Below are positions 8,555-17,037 of a stretch of DNA of 64,000 nucleotides, piece after piece. Under the pieces are notes generated by a model. That model did no database searches, was not told where the DNA came from, and saw nothing but the letters and a program-made list of their open reading frames with translations. This DNA is from Nocardia shimofusensis NBRC 100134 (lineage in GTDB: Bacteria > Actinomycetota > Actinomycetes > Mycobacteriales > Mycobacteriaceae): NCBI RefSeq assembly GCF_001613125.1, contig NZ_BDBT01000007.1, positions 186,001-250,000 on the forward strand, given 5' to 3'. Each line of letters opens with the position of its first letter. Position 1 is the stretch's first letter. The translations under genes and the position numbers were made by a program.

Positions 8555-9742
8555 ATGGGCACCGACTACCGCAGGCCGATCACCCCCACCGAACGGCTCT
8601 ACTTCTCCACCAGGCAGGTGACGCCGCCGTTCATCATGCAGCTCGCCGTGCCCGGCGAGGGCACGCTGGACCCGGCCGTGCTGCAACGGGCCGTCGATGT
8701 CGCCTCGGCCGCGAATCCGGGATCGCGGCTGGTCGCCGACGGCGACCGGTGGACCGACAGCGGAGTCGCCGCGACGGTGCGGGTGGTGCCCGGCTGGACG
8801 CTGGACTACAACGCACTCGAGCACGACGCCGAACTGAACAGGCCGCTGGGGCCCACCCCGGACCGCACCACCGAGGTGCTGCTGCTCACCGGCGACCCGG
8901 TCACGGTGCTGTTCCGGGCGTTCCACGGCGTCATGGACGGCATGGGCCTGCGCCGGTGGGTGGACGACATCTTCCGTGCGCTGCGCGGGGAACCGCTGGT
9001 GGGCGCGCCCGATCCGATCGCCGACGCCGAACTCGTCGACCGGATCGGCACGCCGGGGAAACCGACCCTGGTCGTCCCCCGTTTCCGCGCCGCCACCGGC
9101 CGCGGCAGACAGGATCGCAGCGCACCCCGATGGCTGCTACGGCACCGCACCGTCGAGGCCAACGGTCGCGCCGTGGTGGCACGCACCTGCGCGATTCTCG
9201 CCGAGCAGACCCGCGGCACCTCCCGTTTCATGATCCCGGTGGACCTGCGCAGGCACGATCCGGCATTGCGCTCGACCGGGAATCTGGCGCTGCCGCTGTT
9301 CCTGGATGTCGCGCCCGGCACCGGATGGGAGGCCGTCTCCGCGCGGATGCGCGCGGGCTTGAGCGTGAACCAGGAACTCAACGAGATGGACAACGGCGGG
9401 CTCTCACGTTACCCCACGCCGATGGTGCGTTCGGTGCTGCGGGCGAGCAACTGGCTGGGCGCTCGCGCGGGCCGGAACATGGTCTCGGCCACCGTTTCCC
9501 ACATGGGCACGGTGGACACGGCCGCGCTCGCCACTCCCACCTGGCGGCCCACCACCATGCGTATCCTGCCTCAGCACAGCGGTGCGATGCCGCTGCTGTT
9601 CGGCATCCTCGCGGTCGGACCGCGACTGGAGATCACCGTCTCCTGCCGCAACGGCGCGGGCATCGAACTCCGGTTGGAAGCGGTACTGGACATCCTGGCC
9701 GCGCGGCTCAGCGCCGAGCTCGCCGAAGCGCCCGCGGCGTGA
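8555..9742 (+). CDS. HxxxDG acyltransferase (condensation/PapA/WS-DGAT superfamily)
   Basis: 395-residue CoA-dependent acyltransferase-fold protein. The active-site motif H-G-V-M-D-G lies near residue 128 in RAFHGVMDGMGLRRW, exactly as in non-ribosomal condensation domains, PapA esterases and wax-ester synthases. The DFGWG-like structural motif is not obvious. It starts 19 bp after nltD and overlaps the MmpL gene by GTGA. A reasonable role is acylation or opening of the beta-lactone or its alcohol precursor before export, in the way PapA5 works with MmpL7 for phthiocerol lipids; this is inference. Confidence 0.72.
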   Translation: MGTDYRRPITPTERLYFSTRQVTPPFIMQLAVPGEGTLDPAVLQRAVDVASAANPGSRLVADGDRWTDSGVAATVRVVPGWTLDYNALEHDAELNRPLGPTPDRTTEVLLLTGDPVTVLFRAFHGVMDGMGLRRWVDDIFRALRGEPLVGAPDPIADAELVDRIGTPGKPTLVVPRFRAATGRGRQDRSAPRWLLRHRTVEANGRAVVARTCAILAEQTRGTSRFMIPVDLRRHDPALRSTGNLALPLFLDVAPGTGWEAVSARMRAGLSVNQELNEMDNGGLSRYPTPMVRSVLRASNWLGARAGRNMVSATVSHMGTVDTAALATPTWRPTTMRILPQHSGAMPLLFGILAVGPRLEITVSCRNGAGIELRLEAVLDILAARLSAELAEAPAA

Positions 9743-11841
9743 TCCGGCTCGACCGGCTGGTGCGGAGCCGGCCCCGGATGATCCTGGCCGTCTTCGCCTC
9801 GATCATGCTGGCGTGCGGGTTGTTCGGCGCGGACACCGCCGAGCGGGTGAGCTCGGCCGGATTCAGCGACCCCGGCAGCGAGTCCGCGCTGGTGGAGACT
9901 TTGGTGCGCGAGCACTTCGGCCCTCAGACCCCCGATGTCGTCGCGCTGTACACCGCGCCCGCGGGGCACACGATCGACGAGGTGGCGCCGCAGGTGCGCG
10001 CCGCATTGGACAGCATCGATCCCGCCCTGCTGCAACGCCCCATCGAGACTCCGTGGACGACTCTGGGCAAATCCGCCATGCTGCGCTCCGATGACGGCAC
10101 GCAGGCACTGGCCCTGGTCTACCTCGCGGGTGACGAGAACCGCCGCATCCACGCCTTCACCGATATCGAGGCGACGCTGCGGGTGCCGGAGGTGCCGACC
10201 CGGCTGTCCGGCTACAGCGCGCTGGCCACCGAGATCAACGAACGCTCGGCGCAGGACCTGGTTCGCGCCGAGGTCATTTCACTGCCCCTGGTGTTGGTGA
10301 TCCTGGTCGTGGTGTTCGGCGGATTGATCGCGGCCGCCCTGCCGATGGCAGTCGGTGTGCTGACCGTGCTCGGCGCGCTCGGCGCGATCCGCCTGCTCAC
10401 CGAATTCACCGAGGTGAGCGTCTTCGCGGTCAACATCGCCTCGCTGCTCGGCCTCGGCATGGCCATCGACTACGGGTTGTTCCTGGTGAGCCGGTTCCGC
10501 GAGGAGCGCGCCGCCGGAGGTGACGTGGCCGCGGCGGTGACCCGCACCTACGCCACCGCGGGCCGGACCATCGCCTTCTCCGCACTCCTGTTGATCTGCG
10601 CCTTCGCCGGGACGTTCGTCTTCCCCCAGGCGGTGTTGCGGTCGCTCGGCTTCGGCGCGATCGCCGCGGTCGCCTTGGCCGCGCTGCTCTCACTGACGGT
10701 ATTGCCGGCCCTGCTGGTGCTGGTAGGCCATCGCATGGCCCCGGCTCCCGAACAGCCGCGCACCGAGCGATTCTGGGGCCGCGTGGTCGGGGCGGTGCTG
10801 CGCCGTCCCGGTGCGGTCGCACTCGCCGCCGTCGCGATCCTGCTGTTGCTCGCCGCGCCGCTGACCGGCCTGCGACTGGGCGACATCGACCACCGCGCGC
10901 TGCCCGCCGACAGCTCGTCCCGGGCGACCGTCGAAGAACTCACCGTCCGATTCCCCGCGGCGGGCAGCGGAATCAACGCGGTGCTGCGCGGCGACGACGG
11001 CCCGCCGCAGTCGGCCGCGGTCGAGAGCGCCTCGCGCGCCATCGCCGCGGTGCCGGGCGTGCGGACGGTGCTCCAGGTGGGGCGCGCCGACGACATCGTG
11101 GTCTTCCACGCCTTCCTGGACGCCACCGACCGAAGCGACGCCGCCGCCGACGCGGTCCGCGGAGTGCGCGCCCTCGAGCCGCCCGCGGGCACCCACGTGC
11201 TGGTCGGCGGCGACACCGCGGCCACCGTCGACAGCGTGGACTCGATCCTGCGCTACATGCCCTGGATGATGCTGGTGATGGTGGCGGCCACCCTGATCCT
11301 GCTCACGGCCGCCTTCGGCTCGATCGTGTTGCCGCTCAAGGCCGTCGTCATGGCCTTCCTCAGCCTCGCCGCCACCTTCGGCGTGCTCACCTGGATCTTC
11401 TGCGACGGCAACCTCGCCGGCCTGCTCGCGGTGAGCACCGGCCCGATCGCCGCGGGCATGCTGGTGCTCATCATCGCGGTGGTCTTCGGGCTGTCCACCG
11501 ACTACGAGGTGTTCCTGCTCTCGCGCATGGTGGAAGCTCACCACGACGGCGCCGACACCACCGAGGCGGCGCGGATCGGCACGATACGCACCGCCCGTGT
11601 CGTCACCGCGGCCGCGACACTCCTGGTGATCGTCACCGGAGCGTTCGCCCTGTCCCCGCTCACCCCGATGCGCATGCTCGGCCTCGGCATGATCATCGCC
11701 CTGGTCATCGACGCCACGCTGGTGCGCATGCTGCTGGTGCCCGCGACCGTTCGCCTGCTCGGCGCGGCCAACTGGTGGTCGCCGTTCGCTCGCGTGGATC
11801 ACCGTGAGCGCGAAATCGGACTGTCGGCGGTTTCTCGGTAG
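9739..11841 (+). CDS. MmpL/RND-superfamily lipid transporter
   Basis: 700-residue membrane protein with the duplicated MmpL plan: one TM near the N-terminus, a soluble loop (about residues 40-160), a block of five or six TM segments (about 170-380), a second loop (about 395-500) and a second TM block (about 505-680). The first block contains GLGMAIDYGLFLVSRFREE and the second GLSTDYEVFLLSRMVE, the Asp-Tyr pairs used for proton coupling. GTG start overlapping the acyltransferase stop. Last gene of the beta-lactone operon and so the likely exporter of its product to the envelope. Transported lipid not determined. Confidence 0.88.
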   Translation: MIRLDRLVRSRPRMILAVFASIMLACGLFGADTAERVSSAGFSDPGSESALVETLVREHFGPQTPDVVALYTAPAGHTIDEVAPQVRAALDSIDPALLQRPIETPWTTLGKSAMLRSDDGTQALALVYLAGDENRRIHAFTDIEATLRVPEVPTRLSGYSALATEINERSAQDLVRAEVISLPLVLVILVVVFGGLIAAALPMAVGVLTVLGALGAIRLLTEFTEVSVFAVNIASLLGLGMAIDYGLFLVSRFREERAAGGDVAAAVTRTYATAGRTIAFSALLLICAFAGTFVFPQAVLRSLGFGAIAAVALAALLSLTVLPALLVLVGHRMAPAPEQPRTERFWGRVVGAVLRRPGAVALAAVAILLLLAAPLTGLRLGDIDHRALPADSSSRATVEELTVRFPAAGSGINAVLRGDDGPPQSAAVESASRAIAAVPGVRTVLQVGRADDIVVFHAFLDATDRSDAAADAVRGVRALEPPAGTHVLVGGDTAATVDSVDSILRYMPWMMLVMVAATLILLTAAFGSIVLPLKAVVMAFLSLAATFGVLTWIFCDGNLAGLLAVSTGPIAAGMLVLIIAVVFGLSTDYEVFLLSRMVEAHHDGADTTEAARIGTIRTARVVTAAATLLVIVTGAFALSPLTPMRMLGLGMIIALVIDATLVRMLLVPATVRLLGAANWWSPFARVDHREREIGLSAVSR

Positions 11842-11942
11842 AAACGGGGCGCCCCGGAGGCGGACCTCGGTTTCGTCGCGGCGGAGGGAGCCGGACGGCC
11901 ACCGGACCCTTGCGGTCTTACGCGCCCGCTTGTACGCTCGCG

Positions 11943-11963
11943 CGTTATATCGACCGTTATAAT
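11943..11963 (+). promoter_or_regulatory. Promoter region with repeated CGTTATA elements
   Basis: Two CGTTATA heptamers 12 bp apart (11943 and 11955) lie in an AT-rich patch upstream of the monooxygenase gene. The second copy creates a perfect -10 hexamer TATAAT at 11958-11963, 24 bp before the start codon. No good -35 is seen at the right distance, which suggests an activator site or an extended -10. A degenerate third copy (TGTTATC) follows at 11968. Confidence 0.5.
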
Positions 11964-11987
11964 CCGGTGTTATCGAAGGAGATACCC

Positions 11988-12311
11988 ATGTCCGCACCGA
12001 TCGTCGTCGTGGCAACCATAGTCGCCAAGCCCGGTCACGAGGACGAAGTCGAGAAGGTCTTCGCCGACGCCGCGCCCGCTGTGCACGCCGAGCCGGGATG
12101 CCTGCTCTACGCTCTGCACAGGAAGACAGGGGCGACCGGCGTCTTCGTGATGGTCGAGAAGTGGGCCTCCCAGGAGGCGCTGGGCGCGCACATGCAGGGT
12201 GCGGCCATGCGCGGGATCGGCGCCGCTCTGCGCGACGCGCTCGCCGGCGCGCCGGACATTCAGACGCTGGAAGCCGTGCCCGCGGGCGACGCCGAACGCG
12301 GCGCACTCTGA
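11988..12311 (+). CDS. Antibiotic biosynthesis monooxygenase (ABM) domain protein
   Basis: 107-residue single-domain protein of the dimeric alpha-beta barrel ABM fold: VVVATIVAKPGHEDEVEKVF at the start, EPGCLLYALH in the middle and EKWASQEALGAHMQ after it are the hallmark segments. Members are cofactorless quinone-forming oxygenases or heme-degrading proteins. The start at 11988 follows a strong AAGGAG site 6 nt upstream. It has its own promoter after the beta-lactone operon. No heme ligand can be assigned. It is followed by an enoyl-CoA hydratase 137 bp downstream. Confidence 0.82.
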   Translation: MSAPIVVVATIVAKPGHEDEVEKVFADAAPAVHAEPGCLLYALHRKTGATGVFVMVEKWASQEALGAHMQGAAMRGIGAALRDALAGAPDIQTLEAVPAGDAERGAL

Positions 12312-12448
12312 TCGCAGCCGCGAAGCCGATCCGCCGCGGTGAGCCCCGCTCCGATCCCCCGCCCGGCGGTTGGGCAGGATCGGGACGGGGCCGACGGCGG
12401 CAGGCCGGCATCGACAGACACCCCGTGTACCCGGGAAAGGCAACCACG

Positions 12449-13282
12449 ATGAGCTACACGACGATCACCTACGACGTCAGCGAGGCGATCGCGACGATCA
12501 CGCTGAACCGTCCCGAAGCGCGCAACGGCTTCACCGCCGACATGGCGAACGAGCTCGGCGCGGCGCTGACCGCGGCGGATCTCGACGATCAGGTCAGGGT
12601 GGTCGTGCTCACCGCCACCGGGAAGTACTTCTGCGTCGGCATGGACCTGGGCGCGGGCGGCGGCGAAGAGGACATGGACCACCCGGAGTGGGTCGAATGG
12701 GCCACTCGGGTGGCGCGGCCGATGACCGATCTGAACAAACCCGTCATCGCCGTGCTCCAGGGGCCGGCCGTCGGCGTGGGCATCACCATGACGCTGCCCG
12801 CGGACTTCCGCCTCGCCGCCGACGACGCCCGGTTCGGTTTCGTGTTCGGACGCCGAGGTCTGGCGCCCGAAGCCGGATCGCTGTGGTATCTGCCGCAACT
12901 CGTCGGCCTGGCCAAGGCCAAGGAGTGGATGCTGACCGGACGGCTCATCGAGGCCGACGAGGCGCTGGCCGCGGGCCTGGTCACCAGCTTGCACCCGCAG
13001 GAGGCCCTGCTCGACGCCGCCTACGCCCTGGCCCGTGAACTCGCCACCGAGATCGCTCCCGGCTCGGCCGCGATCATCCGCCGCGGCCTGGTCGCCATGA
13101 CCGCCGAGGGCAGCCCCGAGGCCGCGTTCGAGTTCGACCGCAAGACCATTCCGCACGCGCTGCGCTCCGCGGACATCGCGGAGGGTATCGGCGCGTTCCT
13201 GGCCAAGCGGCCGCCCGCCTTCACCGGCGTCGCCCGCCGTGACATTCCCGACCTCACGAAGTGGCTGCACGCCTCGTCGTAG
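12449..13282 (+). CDS. Enoyl-CoA hydratase/isomerase (crotonase family)
   Basis: 277-residue crotonase-fold protein. The N-terminal LNRPEARNGF signature is at residues 18-27, the oxyanion-hole segment YFCVGMDLGAGG at about 63-74, and the second oxyanion Gly lies in GPAVGVGITMTLPAD near 110. The active-site acids are not both obvious: the position after GLAPEAGS has E147 as one candidate. The start at 12449 follows GGGAAAGG. Role in fatty-acid or xenobiotic beta-oxidation; the exact substrate cannot be read. It ends 14 bp before a strong hairpin shared with the convergent hydrolase gene. Confidence 0.85.
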   Translation: MSYTTITYDVSEAIATITLNRPEARNGFTADMANELGAALTAADLDDQVRVVVLTATGKYFCVGMDLGAGGGEEDMDHPEWVEWATRVARPMTDLNKPVIAVLQGPAVGVGITMTLPADFRLAADDARFGFVFGRRGLAPEAGSLWYLPQLVGLAKAKEWMLTGRLIEADEALAAGLVTSLHPQEALLDAAYALARELATEIAPGSAAIIRRGLVAMTAEGSPEAAFEFDRKTIPHALRSADIAEGIGAFLAKRPPAFTGVARRDIPDLTKWLHASS

Positions 13283-13295
13283 TTCGCGCGGTCCG

Positions 13296-13334
13296 CGGTA
13301 TCGGCGTCCGCCGCATGGCCGGACGCCGATACCG
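13296..13334. terminator. Bidirectional hairpin terminator
   Basis: Arms GGTATCGGCGTCCG (13297-13310) and CGGACGCCGATACC (13320-13333) are perfectly complementary, 14 bp (15 with the flanking C-G pair), around a 9-nt loop. It sits between the convergent enoyl-CoA hydratase and hydrolase genes and has no U-tract, like many actinobacterial terminators. Confidence 0.85.
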
Positions 13335-13340
13335 GTCACG

Positions 13341-14102
13341 TCAGTCCGAAGCCGTGTCGGCGGCCCGGCCGAGGTGGCGGGCGAAGAACCGGACAGAGCT
13401 GTCGCGCTCGTATTCGGGCACCTGGTTGTGCCTGCCCGGGTGAGCGTGCATCGCCTTGTCCGTCGATCCGAAGGCGTCGAACAACGCGATCGCGGCGGCG
13501 TGGTCGATTTCGTCCTCGTCCCACGGAATCCGGTACTCCACCGGGACGGTGATCTTTCTCGCCGCCTCGATCAGGGCGTCGTGCACGAAGACCCCACCGA
13601 TGCTCAGGGCAGCGATCCGGGATTCGACCGCCGTCAACATCAGCCCGGTCACGACGCCCAACGTCATGCCGCCGTAGCCGACCGGCGCTTCGGCGCCGAT
13701 CTCGGGCAGCGCCTGCAAGGCGTCCAGGGTCGCCTGCCATTCCGGCACCGCCCGCTCCGCCAGCGACATGTTGTAGTCGATCCCGATGGCCGCGATCGGC
13801 TCGACCGCTGCCCGGGCCCGATGGATCGCCTCGACCCACTGTTGATCCTGAAGGTCTCGCGACCGGTCACCATGTCCGGGCGCGTCGATGGCAGCGACAG
13901 CGAAGCCGTAGGTGGTCACGCTGTGGAGTGCACTGGCGACCAGCCCCGGCGCCTTCTTGTGCATGCCGCCGGCGTGCCCGAACAGCAGCAGCGGTGCGCC
14001 GACGGTTGCGGATGTGGGCGACCAGAGCACGCCGGTGATCTCGTCCAGGGTGAAGTTGCGTTCGATGACACCGTTCGACGATGTCTCGGAGGTGAAATGC
14101 AT
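13341..14102 (-). CDS. Alpha/beta hydrolase-like protein with altered nucleophile
   Basis: 253-residue alpha/beta-hydrolase-fold protein: LLLFGHAGG (oxyanion HxGG) near residue 42 and AAIDAPGHGDR near 75 are typical. At the nucleophile elbow the sequence is VGYGGMTLG, so the G-x-S-x-G serine is replaced by Gly. The C-terminal HPGRHNQVPEY contains a candidate His. The start at 14102 is chosen for its GAGAGG site 7 nt away; a longer in-frame reading to 14147 would run into the leader peptide. It may be catalytically inactive, or use another residue. A 19-codon leader precedes it on the same strand. Confidence 0.78.
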   Translation of the reverse strand: MHFTSETSSNGVIERNFTLDEITGVLWSPTSATVGAPLLLFGHAGGMHKKAPGLVASALHSVTTYGFAVAAIDAPGHGDRSRDLQDQQWVEAIHRARAAVEPIAAIGIDYNMSLAERAVPEWQATLDALQALPEIGAEAPVGYGGMTLGVVTGLMLTAVESRIAALSIGGVFVHDALIEAARKITVPVEYRIPWDEDEIDHAAAIALFDAFGSTDKAMHAHPGRHNQVPEYERDSSVRFFARHLGRAADTASD

Positions 14103-14147
14103 GGTGTTGCCTCTCGGGATTGCCTCTTCAGGCGCTCCCGGCGACAC

Positions 14148-14207
14148 CTACCTCGATCGCCCGACCGTGCACACGAGTGGGAGCACCCACATGGTTGTCA
14201 CGTTCAT
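14148..14207 (-). CDS. Possible 19-residue leader peptide
   Basis: A very strong ribosome site (CGAGGAGGTGAG, 14211-14222 on the minus strand) precedes ATG at 14207 and a 19-codon frame, MNVTTMWVLPLVCTVGRSR, ending at TAG 14148-14150. It lies 45 nt upstream of the hydrolase start. Short upstream frames of this sort act as translational attenuators in actinobacteria. The single Cys and terminal RSR are the only features. No family assigned. Confidence 0.45.
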   Translation of the reverse strand: MNVTTMWVLPLVCTVGRSR

Positions 14208-14290
14208 GGGTCTCACCTCCTCGTGTGATGTCACGGTCCAGCGCACGCTATCAATCCGATCCGAATGCCGTCCAACCTATTTCTCGTCGG

Positions 14291-14626
14291 CTACGAGCCG
14301 ACCGCGGCCCCGTTCGCCCGAGCCTTCGATGCCTTCGACGTCCTCGCAGCCGCGACGGCCGACAGAGCCGGCGCCGCGGGGGTGGCCGCCGCCCGCGCGT
14401 GCGCCTGGTAGACCTCTTTGATCTTGCCGTCACGCACGCTCTGCAGGAGCAGACGCGTGAGGCCGCGCAGCACGGCCTTCTTCGGGCGCGAGTACTGCGG
14501 GGTGTTCATCAGGCGCTGTGCCCAATCCGGATGCAGATCCTGCACCGCCCAATACAGCAGCGCGTACACCGGGCGGACGTAGACGGGATGACGCCAGGGA
14601 GCCAACGGGTTCAGCAGATCCAGCAC
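14291..14626 (-). CDS. Hypothetical protein
   Basis: 111 residues from a GTG at 14626. The N-terminal 60 residues look like folded protein (NPLAPWRHPVYVRPVYALLY, then AVQDLHPDWAQRL and RPKKAVLRGLTRLLLQSV), and the last 30 are an Ala/Ser/Lys-rich tail. GC is concentrated at third positions throughout. The frame continues upstream past 14626, but there it only shadows the plus-strand gene, so the start is uncertain; a longer parent protein that lost its N-terminus is possible. No domain recognised. Its start overlaps the divergent small gene by 39 bp. Confidence 0.5.
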   Translation of the reverse strand: MLDLLNPLAPWRHPVYVRPVYALLYWAVQDLHPDWAQRLMNTPQYSRPKKAVLRGLTRLLLQSVRDGKIKEVYQAHARAAATPAAPALSAVAAARTSKASKARANGAAVGS

Positions 14627-14794
14627 TCCGCCCGGTTGCTGGACGCGGAGATCGCCGCGGACGTCGCGCGCCTCGCCGAACTGGAGAAGCGCGGAGACCA
14701 GCAGCGAACGCAGGCCGGGCTGCGACAGCGGATCAGCGCGATGGAGTCGATCCGTAACCGTTTGCGCACGCCCCGCGAGCACGGCGGGCCGTAG
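14588..14794 (+). CDS. Small helical protein
   Basis: 68 residues, almost entirely predicted helix with heptad-like leucines: LLDAEIAADVARLAELEKRG then RISAMESIRNRLR. Codon third positions are strongly GC, supporting coding in this frame. The ATG at 14588 is the only reasonable start, preceded by a weak purine run. It ends 24 bp before the methyltransferase gene and may be co-transcribed with it. No family recognised; it could be a coiled-coil adaptor. Confidence 0.5.
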   Translation: MTPGSQRVQQIQHSARLLDAEIAADVARLAELEKRGDQQRTQAGLRQRISAMESIRNRLRTPREHGGP

Positions 14795-14818
14795 CGCGGG
14801 GCGCGGTAGTTTGCAGTC

Positions 14819-15433
14819 ATGGCAGCCGACGCCGAACAGCGAGTCATCGATCTCTATGAGCGTCATGCGGACGCCTGGGCTTACGAGCGGGGTGATCGCG
14901 TGGTGCTCGAGACGGAGTGGCTGGACCGGTTCACCACACTGCTCCCGGAGGCCGCGACCGTACTCGATCTCGGTTGCGGGTCCGGAATGCCGCTCGCGGG
15001 CCACCTCATCGAGCGGGGCTGCCGAGTCACCGGGGTCGACTCCTCCCCCGCCATGATCGGCCGGTGCGCGCGGCGCTTCCCCGACCATGAATGGCTCGTC
15101 GGTGATATGCGGACCGCGGCGCCGGATCGCGCGTTTCACGGAATCCTCGCCTGGGACAGCTTCTTCCACCTCACCCCGGACGATCAACGCCGGATGTTCC
15201 CGGTCTTCGGCACACGTGCCGCACCGGGCGCCGCGTTGATGTTCACCAGCGGCCCGGCGGCGGATGTGCGGATCGGCACCTACCACGGCGAGCCGCTCTA
15301 TCACGCGAGCCTCGACAGCGACGAGTACCGGGAATTACTGCACGCCAACGGGTTCGAGATCATCGCCCATATCGCGGAGGACCCCGGGTGCGGGCTGCAC
15401 ACCGTCTGGCTCGCGCGTCGCGCCGAACGCTGA
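14819..15433 (+). CDS. Class I SAM-dependent methyltransferase
   Basis: 204-residue Rossmann-fold methyltransferase. Motif I VLDLGCGSGMPLAGHL lies near residue 43-58, the acidic ribose contact in VTGVDSS near 68, and post-motif GDMRTAAPDRAFHGILAWDSFFHL near 95-115. The C-terminal half is that of small-molecule methyltransferases. No substrate is evident and no biosynthetic genes adjoin, apart from the small helical protein upstream. Confidence 0.88.
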   Translation: MAADAEQRVIDLYERHADAWAYERGDRVVLETEWLDRFTTLLPEAATVLDLGCGSGMPLAGHLIERGCRVTGVDSSPAMIGRCARRFPDHEWLVGDMRTAAPDRAFHGILAWDSFFHLTPDDQRRMFPVFGTRAAPGAALMFTSGPAADVRIGTYHGEPLYHASLDSDEYRELLHANGFEIIAHIAEDPGCGLHTVWLARRAER

Positions 15434-15594
15434 CAGTCGCGGCGACGGCCCTGCTACTCCCGAGACGTTCCGCGGGACGGCGATGGTGACCTGATCCAGT
15501 CGTGGAATACGCGCGATAGCGCCGGTCGCCCACAGCCCCGGCATCCGGCGCGGCGCCTGGTCCAGTCGGTCGCGGAAAGGTCCAACTGTCTCGA

Positions 15595-16128
15595 TTACGC
15601 GGTGGCGGGCCGCGCGCCCGAGAGCGGGATCTCGCCTTCGGCGATCTGCTGGGCGGTCGCGTAGGCCAAGTGCAGGAAGTCGGCGCCTGCCAATGCGGTC
15701 GTCGCATCGATCACCACTCGGGTGGCTCGCGGCGCGAATGCCTGACCGATGACGAATCCGGTGACCACCCAGACGTCCAGGCAGAATGGGCAGCTCAGCA
15801 GTTCTCCCAGACTGTGGGCGAAACCGCTGTCCGCCTTCGGCTGCTCCATCACCTCGCCGGGGCCGCCGTCCGCGCCCGAGGGAGTCGTGAACGGAGCCCG
15901 CACCGGTGCGGTGACGGCGCCTTTCGTCACCAGCCGCGACACCTTGTGCGTCGCCAGCGCCATCCCGAGCACGGTGCGCACGCTCATCCGGGCCGGAAGT
16001 TGCCTGCCGGTCACCGCGCCGACCATGACAACGCCTGCCACGACCATGCCGTACAGCACGAGCGTCGCCAGGTAACCGCCGAGCGTACGGTTCTCACCGC
16101 TCGAGTCCCGATCTCGGAAGTGAGGCAT
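15595..16128 (-). CDS. DUF1360 membrane protein
   Basis: 177-residue protein. A TM helix near residues 18-40 is followed by ALATHKVSRLVTKGAVTAPVRAPF and by SCPFCLDVWVVTGFVIGQ near residue 115, the invariant signature of DUF1360 proteins. Their function is not established; a Bacillus member is tied to sporulation. Convergent with the methyltransferase and divergent from the DUF2231 gene. Confidence 0.85.
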   Translation of the reverse strand: MPHFRDRDSSGENRTLGGYLATLVLYGMVVAGVVMVGAVTGRQLPARMSVRTVLGMALATHKVSRLVTKGAVTAPVRAPFTTPSGADGGPGEVMEQPKADSGFAHSLGELLSCPFCLDVWVVTGFVIGQAFAPRATRVVIDATTALAGADFLHLAYATAQQIAEGEIPLSGARPATA

Positions 16129-16324
16129 CGTCGGTTCTCCCTCGGTTCTTCCCGTTCACACCGCCGCGCTGCCACAGTGACCGCGAGCACTTGCTCGGCG
16201 ACCTACCCCGCCCACCGGGGGACAAACCGGGCTACCTCGATCCTCCGTGGTTCGAACACCCGGGAGGACGAGCGTCGGACCTCGCATACCGGTTCACGCG
16301 CAGCGATGCGGGTATCGCCACCGC

Positions 16325-16873
16325 ATGGACATTCACCGAATCCTGAGCGCGCCCGAACAGGCCGAAGGGCTCGACAAGCCTGCCGCGAAGCTCGCCACTC
16401 TGACCGGGCGGTTGTTCGGCGACGGCCGGGTCGCCGACTGGGCACGCGGCTCCTGGCTGGGCCACCCGCTCCATCCGATCCTGGTCACCCTGCCGTTGGG
16501 TGCGTGGTCGAGTGCCGCCGCGCTGCGCGCGGTCGGATACCCCGACGAAGCCCGCAGGCTCGTCCTGATCGGACTGCTGGCCTTCCCGCCCACAGCGGCC
16601 CTCGGCTGGGCCGATTTTCAGGATCTCGACAGGCCGCAACGTCGTGTCGGACTCGTGCACGCCGCTGTGAACGGTGTCGCCGTCGCGCTGTTCTCGGCGG
16701 CCTACCGTTCGCGGGACGATCGCACGGCGACCGTGCTCGGCGCGGCGGGCCTGATGACGGTGGGCGTCGGCGGCGCCCTCGGCGGACACCTCACCTACGC
16801 CCTCGGCGCCGGTGTCCACCGCTGGCAGCACGTGCCTGCGCCGCTCGAGACCCCGGCTGTGCCGGTGGCCTGA
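16325..16873 (+). CDS. DUF2231 membrane protein
   Basis: 182-residue integral membrane protein. After a cytosolic start it has GSWLGHPLHPILVTLPLGAW near residue 42-60, the HPxHP hallmark of DUF2231, and then three further hydrophobic helices ending in GGALGGHLTYALGAGVH. DUF2231 proteins often accompany Rieske proteins in redox loci, but none is here. No good ribosome site precedes ATG 16325; an upstream extension is less likely because its sequence is low-complexity. Confidence 0.8.
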   Translation: MDIHRILSAPEQAEGLDKPAAKLATLTGRLFGDGRVADWARGSWLGHPLHPILVTLPLGAWSSAAALRAVGYPDEARRLVLIGLLAFPPTAALGWADFQDLDRPQRRVGLVHAAVNGVAVALFSAAYRSRDDRTATVLGAAGLMTVGVGGALGGHLTYALGAGVHRWQHVPAPLETPAVPVA

Positions 16874-17037
16874 CCCCGAACTCGCCGCCGGTGTACCGAC
16901 GGACCTTGTCGAACAGATCATCGCAGCCATCGCACCGTCGGCCGAGGCCATCACTTCCGGCTGACCCGGACCAGGCGGCGTCGACGGCCGACATGCGCCC
17001 CTGGGCAAGCTGGTTCGCCACGAGCCATCCGGGATAG

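Noticed and set aside
8749..11841. 1030-codon plus-strand frame across the acyltransferase and MmpL genes
   Set aside because: Its first third is an Arg-rich out-of-frame reading of the acyltransferase gene; the real MmpL start is GTG 9739.
11846..11855. GGGGCGCCCC palindrome after the MmpL gene as a terminator
   Set aside because: A 10-bp palindrome without a loop is common in GC-rich DNA and cannot fold as a normal hairpin.
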